The position numbers and the translations under genes are program-made. This document shows positions 6,472-14,737 of a stretch of 64,000 nt of DNA, piece by piece; position 1 is the first letter of the stretch, and every line of letters starts with the position of its first letter. Below the pieces are notes generated by a model. That model made no database searches and had not been told where the DNA came from. It was given only the letters and a program-made list of their open reading frames with translations. Source of the stretch: Streptomyces oceani (GTDB lineage: Bacteria > Actinomycetota > Actinomycetes > Streptomycetales > Streptomycetaceae); assembly GCF_001751245.1 (NCBI RefSeq), contig NZ_LJGU01000151.1, positions 43,807-107,806 of the forward strand, written 5' to 3'.

Positions 6472-6833
6472 CGAGACAGTACGGGTGCCCGTTGGGCTTT
6501 CCTGCGCTGCGCGGTGAGGGGCCCGGGACAGAGCGGGCCGAGGCACCCCGGGGCCTTGTCATCCGGAGGGCTAGGCCGAAAGGCCATGTCTCCATACGCC
6601 TACACGGGACAAGGCGGCTCTACCTGATACGGGAGTCGTCGCCCCCGAAGGAGACGAACTAGCACGTCACACACCTTCCGCAGCGCTCCGTGTGCTGCGG
6701 CCGGTTGCCTCCCCCGCCCGTCTCGTACGGGCGGGGCGTGGGGAGCCGGGTTTCCCGACTTCAACGGCGCGGCCCCGGTGGTGCAACACCGGGGCCGCTT
6801 TCGGGCCGTTCCACTGTGAAGGGAGCACAACCC
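6472..6833. promoter_or_regulatory. Leader region before the transfer genes, with a hairpin at 6769-6798
   Basis: No gene is seen here. It carries a G+C-rich inverted repeat near 6710-6750 (CCCCGCCCGT with ACGGGCGGGG) and a perfect 12-bp stem, 6769-6780 with 6787-6798, followed by TTT. The second hairpin ends 35 nt before the DUF6284 start. Its position suggests a terminator or attenuator between the repressible promoter and the transfer genes. Confidence 0.55.
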
Positions 6834-7094
6834 ATGGAGCACATCGTCACTGTTCAGGAAGCTGTTACGGCGTTCGCACCGTGGATGGAGCCCACGGACG
6901 CGGAACTGAAGGAGATCGAGGCCGAGATGCCCGTCATCACGGCGGAGGTCGAGTTGCTGGACGCCCAGATCCTCGTGTTGGGCCGGCCGGTATCGGAGCT
7001 GGATGAGCGTCGTATTCGTCGTGCTCGCCGTCGGTTGTTGGCCGCTGTGTGTGAGCAGACCAACCAGGTGTCCGGGGTGGAGGAGTCGGCATGA
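6834..7094 (+). CDS. DUF6284-family protein
   Basis: This 86-residue acidic protein (MEHIVTVQEAVTAFAPWMEP, then helical E/R-rich sequence ending EQTNQVSGVEES) belongs to a small family that usually sits just before the TraB gene in Streptomyces AICEs. Its role is unknown; the position suggests a transfer accessory. ATG 6834 is preceded by GAAGGGAG. The stop overlaps the next start (ATGA), so it is co-translated with the PycTM-like gene. Confidence 0.7.
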   Translation: MEHIVTVQEAVTAFAPWMEPTDAELKEIEAEMPVITAEVELLDAQILVLGRPVSELDERRIRRARRRLLAAVCEQTNQVSGVEESA

Positions 7095-7549
7095 CGTACT
7101 CCTTGGATTCTTCGCTGACGGCCGCGCACGCGGATGTGAAGGCCGAGATCGCCCGCACGGACACGAAAGCCTCGCTGCTGTTCGCCTTCACCGGTGCGGT
7201 GTTGGCTGGCTTGGGAACGGTCGCCGCGAGTGTCCGCGTTCCATTGGCCGCGATGGTCCCGGGGGTGGCCGGGCTGACCGTGCTGGTGGCCGCGTGCACG
7301 GTGCTGCTGTCGGTGATTCGGCCCCGGCTGACGCCGTGTGAGGGGACGTTCCCGCACTGGGCCAGCTTGGATGCGGCCGGGGTGCGCGCGGACCTGGGCA
7401 CGGACCGTCGGGCGGACGCGGTGACGGTGCTGGCCCGTATCGCGGTGGCCAAGCACAAGGGCGTCGCGCGGGCGGTCGACCTGACTCGTATCGCGGGCGG
7501 ACTGTTCGCCGTAGCCGCAGCGATCACGGTCGTAGGGAGCGCGCTGTAG
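7091..7549 (+). CDS. PycTM-like (DUF5706) membrane protein
   Basis: The protein has 152 residues. The N-terminal helix ends ARTDTKASLLFAFTGAVLAGL, the hallmark DTKAS motif of Pycsar effector transmembrane (PycTM/DUF5706) proteins. Membrane helices lie at about residues 30-50, 60-80 and 128-150. In Pycsar defence a uridylate cyclase makes cUMP or cCMP, which triggers a PycTM protein to damage the membrane. No cyclase gene is adjacent here, so this may be an orphan that serves element stability, entry exclusion or transfer instead. It overlaps DUF6284 by four bases. Confidence 0.7.
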   Translation: MTYSLDSSLTAAHADVKAEIARTDTKASLLFAFTGAVLAGLGTVAASVRVPLAAMVPGVAGLTVLVAACTVLLSVIRPRLTPCEGTFPHWASLDAAGVRADLGTDRRADAVTVLARIAVAKHKGVARAVDLTRIAGGLFAVAAAITVVGSAL

Positions 7550-7891
7550 GAAGTCGTCCGGTCTCTGGTCGGGCCGAACGCGACAGACGGCTTTCTGAAC
7601 GCCTGGCACCCCTTCCGCGTAGGGCGGAGACCCCCGGGGTCTGTCGGGCCGCGAGAACCCCCTTTGCGGCGCTGTGTGAGGGATGTTTCTGCCCTCGCGC
7701 GCACACGCGCACGCGTAGAGTCCTCTCCCCGCACCTCGCCTCAACCGGCAACTTCGCAGGTCACAAGCGGTTGCAGGGGGTCAACTGCCCACCGTGGTGC
7801 AACCGGTGGGCGCAACCCGTCATGAACGGTCGGGCCGGAGCCCCGCGCCAACGAAGTCTCCGGCCCGCATCCACGATCTTGGAGGAGCCTC
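7550..7891. promoter_or_regulatory. Gene-free leader of the TraB gene, with a hairpin at 7831-7867
   Basis: No coding frame is credible. A 10-bp stem, 7831-7840 with 7858-7867, ends 24 nt before the TraB GTG start. It resembles in placement the hairpins before DUF6284 and the prim-pol gene. No short tandem repeats typical of a TraB recognition sequence (clt) were seen. Confidence 0.45.
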
Positions 7892-9859
7892 GTGGACTAC
7901 ACAGCAGCATCGGACAAGATCAGCGCCGCCGCCAAGACGGCCCGTCGCTTCTCGACTGAAGGCATCAACCACACCTCGGCTGCCGTAGATGCGGCGGCCC
8001 CGCTGTGCGCTCCGTTCGCGGCCCGCTGGGACGCGGAGGACGACCGGCGTCGCCAACTGCGCACCCAGGAAAACCTCAAGGCGCTGCTGAAGGCGCAGAA
8101 GGAACACAACTCCGCACGGGTGCAAGCGTCTTCGGCACGGTCACAGCGGGCGCTGGCGCGTAGGAACGAGAAGAACCCGCTCTCGGCCGCGCGCCGCTCA
8201 GCCAAGCGGGCAGACAAGGCGGCATCCAAGCACGCGCGGCAGGCCAAGCAGGGGCTGTCAGCCGCGCGGAAGAACTACCCCGCCACGCTCACCTCAGTGG
8301 CGACCAAGGTTCATGCCGCGCACGCCAGCGCGGCCGGACTGTCCTCCTACGTGCTCTCGACCGAGCAAGACTGGACGATATGGCCGGCCTCGGTCTCCGC
8401 CGTGCTCATCGCGGCGAACATCGGTGGTCTGCTGCTGGGGCGCCGGAAGGTCACCGCCCCAATCACCGAGGACGTGAGCGCGGAAGAGCGGCAGCTGATG
8501 GAGCGGCTGGGCCCGTCGTACTGGGTCGAGCACGCCGACGCGCGCGGGTTGGCTGGGACGGTGACCACGCCGCCGGCCATCACCAGCGCCGGGATCGAGT
8601 GCGAGATCCGGCTGGATGGCCAGTGGACGGTCAAGAAGCTGCGGGTGGCTGCCGATTCGGTCCGCGCGCTGCTGGGTGCCCGCACCGGACTGCCGATGCT
8701 GGTCGCGTCCGCCTCGCGGGGCGGCTGGGCCGTGCTCCGGCTACGTACTCGCTCGGCGGCGCCCGATGGTGCGATCCCCTTCAAGCCTGGGGACGCGCTC
8801 GCGGTGGACATGGTCAACGGCACGGAGGTGGATGTGCCGCTGGGTCTGCGGATGCTGATCGCGGGCATGTCGGGCTCGGGTAAATCCACCGCGTCCCGCC
8901 CGCTGCTGCACAAGGCATCCGAGGGGCCGGAGAACGTGCTGGTCATCATCGACCTGAAGAAGGTCGAGGGGCGGTTGTGGGACCACCGGGCCCGCGTCGC
9001 CCACGACCCGGCCAGCGTCGTCGGCCTCGTGGACGAACTGGTCGAGGAACTGGACGAGCGCTTGGACGTGTTGCCCAAGGGGCAGGCCACTCTCGTGCCC
9101 ACGGCCCAGCGGCCCCGCATCACGCTCGTGGTGGATGAGGGCGCCGAGGTCATGAGTTCGTGCACGACGGTGGAGACCACCGTCGGCTACACCGACAAGG
9201 GCAAAGCGATCACCGAGAAGCGTGACGCCCTGGAAGGTCTCGACTCCATTGCCCGCATGGGCCGCGCGGCGTGCATCGACCTGTGGTGGATGACGCAGTC
9301 CCCAACCTACGGCGACGGCGTCCCCCGGCAGATCGCCAAACAGCTCGGCACCCGCCTGGGCCTCGCGGTCGAGTCCCCGAGCGAGGCCCGGGTGGTCTTC
9401 GGGGAGTCGGCCCAAGACAAGGGCTGGAAGGCTGACGAACTGCCCATGCCCGGCGTCGCGATGCTGCGGGACGGGCAGCGTACGCCCGACCCGCTGAAGG
9501 TGCGGTACATGACCGACGACGAAGTCGTGAACCTACCCGCGACCACGATCTGGCACCGCAACAACACCGGGCCCCAGGAGTCCGTACCCGCACCAGAGAC
9601 GGAGACCGCCCGGCCTGCTCTGCGACTGGTCAAGAACGAGAAGCCCGCGGCTGCCTCCCCGGTACAGGCCGAGCCGGTCAGCAACCGAAACCGCGTGCTG
9701 TCGGCCGTCGTCGAAGGTGCCCGCACCGGTCGGGACATCACCGACCGCACCGGGCTGAACAAGGGCACCGTCTCGCGCGAGGTGAAAGCGCTCATCTCGA
9801 CGGGCGCTCTGGTCAAGTGCGAGGACGGGATGCTCACCACCGGGGAGGTAGCGGCCTGA
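7892..9859 (+). CDS. traB: TraB-type FtsK/SpoIIIE DNA translocase
   Basis: This is the 655-residue main transfer protein. A basic helical N-terminus precedes one or two membrane helices (about residues 148-180; WTIWPASVSAVLIAANIGGLLL). The FtsK/SpoIIIE ATPase follows, with Walker A GMSGSGKST near residue 330 and Walker B TLVVDEGAEVM near 413. A C-terminal winged helix (residues 605-650, GRDITDRTGLNKGTVSREVKAL) is where TraB proteins read their clt repeats. Hexamers pump double-stranded plasmid DNA between mycelia. The start is GTG after GGAGGAG. It overlaps the next gene (TGATG). Confidence 0.9.
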   Translation: MDYTAASDKISAAAKTARRFSTEGINHTSAAVDAAAPLCAPFAARWDAEDDRRRQLRTQENLKALLKAQKEHNSARVQASSARSQRALARRNEKNPLSAARRSAKRADKAASKHARQAKQGLSAARKNYPATLTSVATKVHAAHASAAGLSSYVLSTEQDWTIWPASVSAVLIAANIGGLLLGRRKVTAPITEDVSAEERQLMERLGPSYWVEHADARGLAGTVTTPPAITSAGIECEIRLDGQWTVKKLRVAADSVRALLGARTGLPMLVASASRGGWAVLRLRTRSAAPDGAIPFKPGDALAVDMVNGTEVDVPLGLRMLIAGMSGSGKSTASRPLLHKASEGPENVLVIIDLKKVEGRLWDHRARVAHDPASVVGLVDELVEELDERLDVLPKGQATLVPTAQRPRITLVVDEGAEVMSSCTTVETTVGYTDKGKAITEKRDALEGLDSIARMGRAACIDLWWMTQSPTYGDGVPRQIAKQLGTRLGLAVESPSEARVVFGESAQDKGWKADELPMPGVAMLRDGQRTPDPLKVRYMTDDEVVNLPATTIWHRNNTGPQESVPAPETETARPALRLVKNEKPAAASPVQAEPVSNRNRVLSAVVEGARTGRDITDRTGLNKGTVSREVKALISTGALVKCEDGMLTTGEVAA

Positions 9860-10329
9860 TGAGCGAGTCCATGACACCTCAGGAAGCCGAGCGCGAGGCA
9901 CAGCGAATCATCGCTGAAGCATTCGAGGCTCCCGTCCCGGCATACACCTCGTTCCGTGACAACGCTCCGCCGGAGCCGACCGGAGCGGAGCCGGTCGCAC
10001 AGCCCGATACCCGTGTCGTCCCGACGTGGGCCGTGGGCACGGCCGTTGCCTCGATCGGCCTGGGAGCCGGCTCGGTCGGAATCGGCTGCGCCATATGGCT
10101 GGCCGCTCAGGGCCTCGCCGCCATCACCCTGACCGGCGTACTGGCCGCCTTGGTGCCGTTCGTCGGCGTCGCCCTGGTCGTTCTCGCGGTCGGCGCCGCC
10201 CTCAACCGGGCGGGCAGCAGCAGCAGCAGCTCTACCCACGTCTACAACGCTCCGGTCGTCAAACACACCCAGGTCACGCCGCAGACGCGCGGGATGCTCT
10301 CCCGCTCCCGCACGGAGGTGCACTCATGA
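9859..10329 (+). CDS. Spd-like small membrane protein
   Basis: The protein has 156 residues. A hydrophilic N-terminus (MSESMTPQEAEREAQRIIAE) is followed by two Gly/Ala-rich membrane helices (about residues 55-82 and 86-112), a serine run and a polar tail. It is expected to lie in the cytoplasmic membrane. Position directly after traB, with TGATG coupling to it and ATGA coupling to the next gene, fits the spd (plasmid spread) genes that move transferred DNA along septal cross-walls. The family was not recognised more precisely. Confidence 0.6.
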   Translation: MSESMTPQEAEREAQRIIAEAFEAPVPAYTSFRDNAPPEPTGAEPVAQPDTRVVPTWAVGTAVASIGLGAGSVGIGCAIWLAAQGLAAITLTGVLAALVPFVGVALVVLAVGAALNRAGSSSSSSTHVYNAPVVKHTQVTPQTRGMLSRSRTEVHS

Positions 10330-11366
10330 AGAAACCAAGCTTCAAGCGGCTGGTGACCGTCCTGCCAGCCGTCGCCATGACGGCCGTCTCCATGGTCCTG
10401 ACGCTAGCCGTGGTCCTGATGTGGCTCGGGGAGTCGATTCCGTGGCCGGTCGCCCTGGTGGTTGGCCTCGGCCTCGATGGCGGCTGGCTGGCCACGCTCG
10501 CCTACGAGCGGCGGTTGGCCGCCCAAGGGGACCACAACACCACCGTGACGCGGACGGGCTGGGCCTTCGGCGCGGTAGCGACCCTCGTGCTGATCGCGCA
10601 CGCGCTCGGGGAGGGCTCCCCCGGTGCCTGGCTGGCGGTCGCCTGGCTCCCTCTGGCGGCCAAAGCCTTGTGGCTGGTGCACGGCCTGTGGGAGCACACC
10701 GCGCTCACCCCGGACGCGTTGGACCAGATCCGCGACATCCAGCAAAGCGCCCGCGATGAAGCCGCAGTAGCACGTGCCCAGCTCCGGGCCGAGGCGGGCA
10801 CAGAGCAAACCCGGCTGGAGGCCGTGACTGAGGCCGGCGCACGCGTCGCTGAGGCCCAAGCCGAGACAGCCGGCCGACTCGCCCAAGCATGGTCGACTGT
10901 GGAGGCAGCCCGGACCGGCACCGAAACCGCACGGGCGTTGACCTCCGTGACCACCCCAGTGGGCGGGACGCGGCCCCGGTGGGAACTGCCGCTGTGGGGA
11001 CCGGTGGAGCCGGTGACCCTGGAACGCGTCGAAGAGGACACCAAGGTGACACCCCCCAACCACCATCCTCTCGGGCCGAAATCAGCGTCACCCCAGCTCA
11101 CAGACGGGGGACAGCCGGAGTCCGCACCAGGAGAGACCACCAACGAGGTGGACACCGAGGGGAACACCGACACTGACCGGCTCTCCGCTTTCGAAGCGAA
11201 GAACCGCATCCGCGTCGCCTGGGTCATGGGCCAGTCCGTCACCGAGGCAGCCGAAGCCTCCACCCGCTCCCGCTCCTACGTCCACAAGGTCTACGCACAA
11301 CTCGATGCCGAGCGCGGACCCCAACCCCTCAAGGGACAGACCACGATCGATGTGGAGGCCGCGTGA
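10326..11366 (+). CDS. SpdB-like membrane protein with C-terminal HTH
   Basis: The protein has 346 residues. Three or four membrane helices (residues 10-120; LVTVLPAVAMTAVSMVLTLAV, GWAFGAVATLVLIAHAL, AWLAVAWLPLAAKALWLVHGL) are followed by an Ala/Glu/Arg-rich coiled coil (135-205). A long polar linker leads to a C-terminal helix-turn-helix (about 295-335; GQSVTEAAEASTRSRSYVHKVYAQL). This layout is usual for Streptomyces Spd proteins, thought to assemble with TraB at the septum. The HTH suggests DNA binding at the membrane. It overlaps both neighbours. Confidence 0.65.
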   Translation: MKKPSFKRLVTVLPAVAMTAVSMVLTLAVVLMWLGESIPWPVALVVGLGLDGGWLATLAYERRLAAQGDHNTTVTRTGWAFGAVATLVLIAHALGEGSPGAWLAVAWLPLAAKALWLVHGLWEHTALTPDALDQIRDIQQSARDEAAVARAQLRAEAGTEQTRLEAVTEAGARVAEAQAETAGRLAQAWSTVEAARTGTETARALTSVTTPVGGTRPRWELPLWGPVEPVTLERVEEDTKVTPPNHHPLGPKSASPQLTDGGQPESAPGETTNEVDTEGNTDTDRLSAFEAKNRIRVAWVMGQSVTEAAEASTRSRSYVHKVYAQLDAERGPQPLKGQTTIDVEAA

Positions 11367-11569
11367 TGGCACTCGCCTACCTGCTTTGCCTCACGATCAG
11401 TCTCGGCGTCCTAGCGGTGGCCCTCTACGGGCCCCGCCGGACCCCGACTCCGCAACCCTCTCCCCCGATGCCAGCACCCACCGCACCATCCACGGGCGTG
11501 GGAGCGGACATCCGCGTACTCCTCACCGCCGCCACCCAACTCGCCGCACGCCTCGAATCGGCGGCCTGA
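11366..11569 (+). CDS. Small single-pass membrane protein
   Basis: This 67-residue protein has one N-terminal membrane helix (MALAYLLCLTISLGVLAVAL), a proline-rich linker and a short amphipathic helix (DIRVLLTAATQLAARL). ATG 11366 overlaps the previous stop (TGATG); a GTG three bases earlier is also possible. It is the last gene of the traB-spd transcription unit. The function is unknown; a small Spd-type accessory is the simplest reading. Confidence 0.55.
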   Translation: MALAYLLCLTISLGVLAVALYGPRRTPTPQPSPPMPAPTAPSTGVGADIRVLLTAATQLAARLESAA

Positions 11570-11593
11570 CCGCACAGAGCGATCCCAACGAGT

Positions 11594-11630
11594 ACGGCGG
11601 CCCCCTCACGCCAATGACCGGGGCCGCCGT
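11594..11630. terminator. Hairpin between the transfer and replication genes
   Basis: An 11-bp stem, 11594-11604 with 11620-11630, closes a 15-nt loop 39 nt before the prim-pol start. It has no T-run. It could end the transfer operon or attenuate the replication operon. Confidence 0.5.
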
Positions 11631-11669
11631 CCATCCAGCACAACCCAATGAACTGGAGGTTACTCCATC

Positions 11670-12515
11670 ATGACTCAACCCTTCCCGATCTGCTCAGCGC
11701 TGCTTTTGGCAGCCTCGGGTCTGCCGGTACTACCGCTCAGGGCCGCCAAGCTGCCGGTGGGCAACTGCTCGCGTTGCCGTGACAACGTGTGCGGTGGCCG
11801 GCCGAACATGAAGACCGCCGGCCCCTGCACCTGTCCGGAGCCCTGTCACGGCTGGGCGGCTGCCACCACCGACCCGCACACCATCAACTCACCAACATGG
11901 GCACGGGCGTGGCGCGTGGCGGCGGCGGTGGCCTACCACCCCGGCGGCGCCGGAATCACCGTCGTGGACCTGGACCACTCCGACGCCATCGGGTGGGCCC
12001 GCGCCACGCTGCCGCCCACCCGCACCGTGCCGACAACGCGCGGCCAACACTGGATCTACCGAGGCACCATGCTCTCCGCGAACGCTGTCCGGGACGGGGT
12101 CGACATCAAGTCCCGCATGTCCTACGCCCGCTGGATCAGCCCCGGCACCGGCCACCTGGTCGACCTGCCGGACGCCGTGCGTGCGCTGGCCGTGAAGCAG
12201 ACCGCCACGCGCCAGCCGGCGCCGCAGACCATCCCCGTGCCGGCGCAGAGCGGGGGTGGGGAGTGCCGGCACCGCACGCCCGCCTACCTGGAACGCGGCA
12301 TCACCATGGCCGAACAGCAGATCCGTGAGGCCGCAGGTGGGGTTCACGCGACGGTCTACCGCACTTTCCTCGCGGTGCTGAACGCGCACGGCCGGTGCGG
12401 CTGCCTCGCTCCCGAGCACGTCGAGCGGCTGTTCACCGCCGCCCACACCAAAGGTGAAACCGCCCGGCACTGCAACGAGGCGTGGACCAACGCCCGTACC
12501 AAGTTGGGGATGTAG
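11670..12515 (+). CDS. Bifunctional DNA primase/polymerase (prim-pol)
   Basis: The 281-residue protein has the N-terminal prim-pol domain of archaeo-eukaryotic primases. A Cys cluster (CSRCRDNVCGG, CTCPEPC; residues 31-60) precedes the catalytic VVDLDHSD near residue 95 and the TTRGQHWIYRG motif near 125. It is expected to prime and extend DNA for AICE replication. The adjacent ATP-dependent helicase-like gene completes a RepPP-type module. A GGAGG Shine-Dalgarno lies nine bases before ATG 11670. It lacks the C-terminal helicase that some prim-pol proteins carry, because that part is encoded separately next door. Confidence 0.82.
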   Translation: MTQPFPICSALLLAASGLPVLPLRAAKLPVGNCSRCRDNVCGGRPNMKTAGPCTCPEPCHGWAAATTDPHTINSPTWARAWRVAAAVAYHPGGAGITVVDLDHSDAIGWARATLPPTRTVPTTRGQHWIYRGTMLSANAVRDGVDIKSRMSYARWISPGTGHLVDLPDAVRALAVKQTATRQPAPQTIPVPAQSGGGECRHRTPAYLERGITMAEQQIREAAGGVHATVYRTFLAVLNAHGRCGCLAPEHVERLFTAAHTKGETARHCNEAWTNARTKLGM

Positions 12516-12517
12516 CC

Positions 12518-14005
12518 ATGTCCGACGACGAAAAGACCCCGGCCCGCGAAGTCATCGCACAGTACGCGCACCAGCACTTCCGGTACTTCCGCACCACCGA
12601 CGGCACCGTGTACGCGCAGCGCAATGGGCAGCCTGTAGCCCGTCCGATCCGCTCCCAAGGGACGACCGGCAGTCACCGGCAGGAACTCATGGTCGGCCTG
12701 TTCCACGACGGGCACGGCGTGTTCAACGGCACTGCCCTCAAGGAGGCGTTGGACTTGATTGAAGCACTCGCGATGAACGAGACCACCCAGTCCGTGCACA
12801 TCCGTGTCGCTCCCGGAGTCGACGGAGCGACGTGGCTGGACCTGGGCCGCGCAGATGGCCAGTCCGTACGCATCCATCCCCACGGGTGGGACATCCTCAC
12901 CCCCGACCCGCGTGAGGTGTGCTGGCGCCGCACCCAGCTCACCGGCGAACTCCCCCTCCCCGCACGAGACACCGACGGCAAGGGCATCGATCTGCTGCTG
13001 CGGCTGTGCAACTTCGCCAGCGCGGAGACCGAATGCCTGGCTCTGGCCTGGCTGATCGGCTGCCTGGGACCGTCCGTGCCGGTACCTGCCCCGTTCCTCA
13101 CCGGCCCGCAAGGCGCGGGCAAGTCCACCGGCGGGCGCATGCTGGTGAGGATCATCGAGGGCATGAGCGGGGACCTACGCCGCGCACCCAAGGATGAGGA
13201 GAACCTGATCGCCGCAGTGGCCGCCGGATGGGTGACCGCGCTGGACAACCTCTCGCACCTGGGCCCGGACCTCTCGGACGCGATGTGCTGCATCGTCACC
13301 GGTGCGGAGAACGTCAAGCGTGCCCTGTTCACCGACGGGGATGTATTCCGTGTCGGCTACCGCCGCCCGTTGTTGATGACCGGTATCGACGTCGGCGTCA
13401 TCCGCCCCGACCTCGCCGAGCGTCTTCTCCCGCTGCGCCTGGTACGCCCCACAGTGCGGCGGACCGAGGCGGAGCTGTGGGCGGAGTTCGAGGAGATCCT
13501 GCCCACCGTCCTGGGGTCACTCCTGGATCTGACGGTCCAAGTCCGCGCGGCCCAGGCGGACATTCCCACCGACCTGCGGATGGCTGACTTCGCCCACCTA
13601 TGCGCCCAGCTCGATGTGGCCACCGGCCTGGGAGCGCTCAAGGCGTACCGGGCCAGCCTGGATGACCTCAACGACGACGTGATCGAGGGCGACGTACTGG
13701 CACAGACCGTTCTCCAGCACGCCGCCAGCCTCACGCCAGGCGCAGAGGAGCGGAAGACGTCCGCTGAGTGGCTGCACAATCTCACCCAGCTCTACGCCGG
13801 GGAGGACTGCCGTACCCCGCCCAAGGGCTGGCCAACCACCGGAAAAGTCCTCTCCGATCGCCTCAAGCGTCTCCAACCGACCCTGGCGGCCCGGGGTGTC
13901 CTGATCGACTGGGGCCGCACCAGAACGGCCCGCTACATCGAAATGAGTCGGCCACCGGCCCCGGCTCCGGACCCGCCGCCACACGAACAAGCACCGTTGC
14001 TCTGA
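12518..14005 (+). CDS. Replication helicase-like ATPase partner of prim-pol
   Basis: The protein has 495 residues. Walker A FLTGPQGAGKSTGGRML lies near residue 200 and a Walker B-like WVTALDNLSHL near 240. TDGDVFRVGYRRPLLMTGID follows, as in the SF3/phage-primase helicase ATPases. The C-terminal 100 residues carry a wHTH-like region (EWLHNLTQLYAGED; GKVLSDRLKRLQPTLAARGV). It starts two bases after the prim-pol stop, so they form one operon. The likely role is unwinding during rolling-circle or theta replication of the excised element. A terminator follows directly. Confidence 0.75.
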   Translation: MSDDEKTPAREVIAQYAHQHFRYFRTTDGTVYAQRNGQPVARPIRSQGTTGSHRQELMVGLFHDGHGVFNGTALKEALDLIEALAMNETTQSVHIRVAPGVDGATWLDLGRADGQSVRIHPHGWDILTPDPREVCWRRTQLTGELPLPARDTDGKGIDLLLRLCNFASAETECLALAWLIGCLGPSVPVPAPFLTGPQGAGKSTGGRMLVRIIEGMSGDLRRAPKDEENLIAAVAAGWVTALDNLSHLGPDLSDAMCCIVTGAENVKRALFTDGDVFRVGYRRPLLMTGIDVGVIRPDLAERLLPLRLVRPTVRRTEAELWAEFEEILPTVLGSLLDLTVQVRAAQADIPTDLRMADFAHLCAQLDVATGLGALKAYRASLDDLNDDVIEGDVLAQTVLQHAASLTPGAEERKTSAEWLHNLTQLYAGEDCRTPPKGWPTTGKVLSDRLKRLQPTLAARGVLIDWGRTRTARYIEMSRPPAPAPDPPPHEQAPLL

Positions 14006-14027
14006 CCTGGGGCACCGGTCGGCACAA

Positions 14028-14076
14028 GCAAGAAGAGCACCCCGGGCACGACAAACGCCCCGGGTGCTCTTCTTGC
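14028..14076. terminator. Strong bidirectional hairpin terminator
   Basis: Arms of 19 bp at 14028-14046 and 14058-14076 pair almost perfectly (GCAAGAAGAGCACCC core) around an 11-nt loop. It lies 23 bp after the helicase-like gene and isolates the replication operon from the xis-int end. Confidence 0.8.
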
Positions 14077-14191
14077 TGTTCGGCGCTTGCGCCTCCCAAA
14101 GACGCGCCGCGAAGCGGCTCCTTCTACTCGCCGTAACGCGCACCACGCCACAACAGAAACTCCCTCCCCTCTTTCTCAAGAGAAGAGTTCT

Positions 14192-14382
14192 GCGTCACCC
14201 GCGTCACCAGAAGATCAGAAACGACGTGTGACCTGGCGCGACAACGGTGACGCAGAACGCCAATCACTGCGTCACCTCACGTCACCCGCGTCACCAGTGA
14301 CAAAGCCCCTGCGTCACCAATGACGTTCCCCGTAGCCCCTGCGTCACCGCAAAACAGCAGGTCATACCCACCAAGGTGACGC
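14192..14382. repeat. Iteron-like cluster of GCGTCACC repeats
   Basis: GCGTCACC occurs in direct orientation at 14192, 14201, 14269, 14288, 14311 and 14341, and inverted (GGTGACGC) at 14246 and 14375. Two copies share the longer form CCCCTGCGTCACC with a 30-bp period. The cluster lies in a gene-free stretch between the replication operon and xis. It is either the replication origin read by the prim-pol module or a set of operators for xis-int. Both readings are inference. Confidence 0.6.
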
Positions 14383-14471
14383 AGACGACGCAATGACGCA
14401 GAAATCCCCACCTCGGACACACGCTGAGCGGGAGTCAGCCCCTCCCATCCCGGCCAAGGAGGCACACCACG

Positions 14472-14675
14472 ATGAGCGCCACCATGACCGCACCCGCCGA
14501 CAAGCTTCTCTACAAGCCCGAAGAAGCGGCCGACATTCTTGGAATCGGCCGCTCAATGCTCTACGAGCTGATGAGTGTCGGAACCGTGGAGTACGTCAAG
14601 TTGGGCCGTTGCCGGCGAATACGGCGGACTGCTCTCGAACAGTACGTAGCAAACCTGAGCCCCGAGAATCACTGA
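14472..14675 (+). CDS. xis: Excisionase (MerR-like HTH)
   Basis: This 67-residue protein is built around one winged HTH: LYKPEEAADILGIGRSMLYELM then VEYVKLGRCRRIRRTALEQYV. That is the standard excisionase/HTH_17 family. It bends DNA at att sites so that the integrase excises the element rather than inserting it. AAGGAGG lies eight bases before ATG 14472. It lies 62 bp upstream of int and is probably co-transcribed with it. Confidence 0.9.
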   Translation: MSATMTAPADKLLYKPEEAADILGIGRSMLYELMSVGTVEYVKLGRCRRIRRTALEQYVANLSPENH

Positions 14676-14737
14676 ACACCAGCACACACGAGGCGCCCTG
14701 GACAACATTCCGGGGCGCCTCGCGCATGGAGGAACGC

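Noticed and set aside
7091..7549. Complete Pycsar defence system
   Set aside because: No cyclase gene lies within the element, so only an effector-like protein can be claimed.
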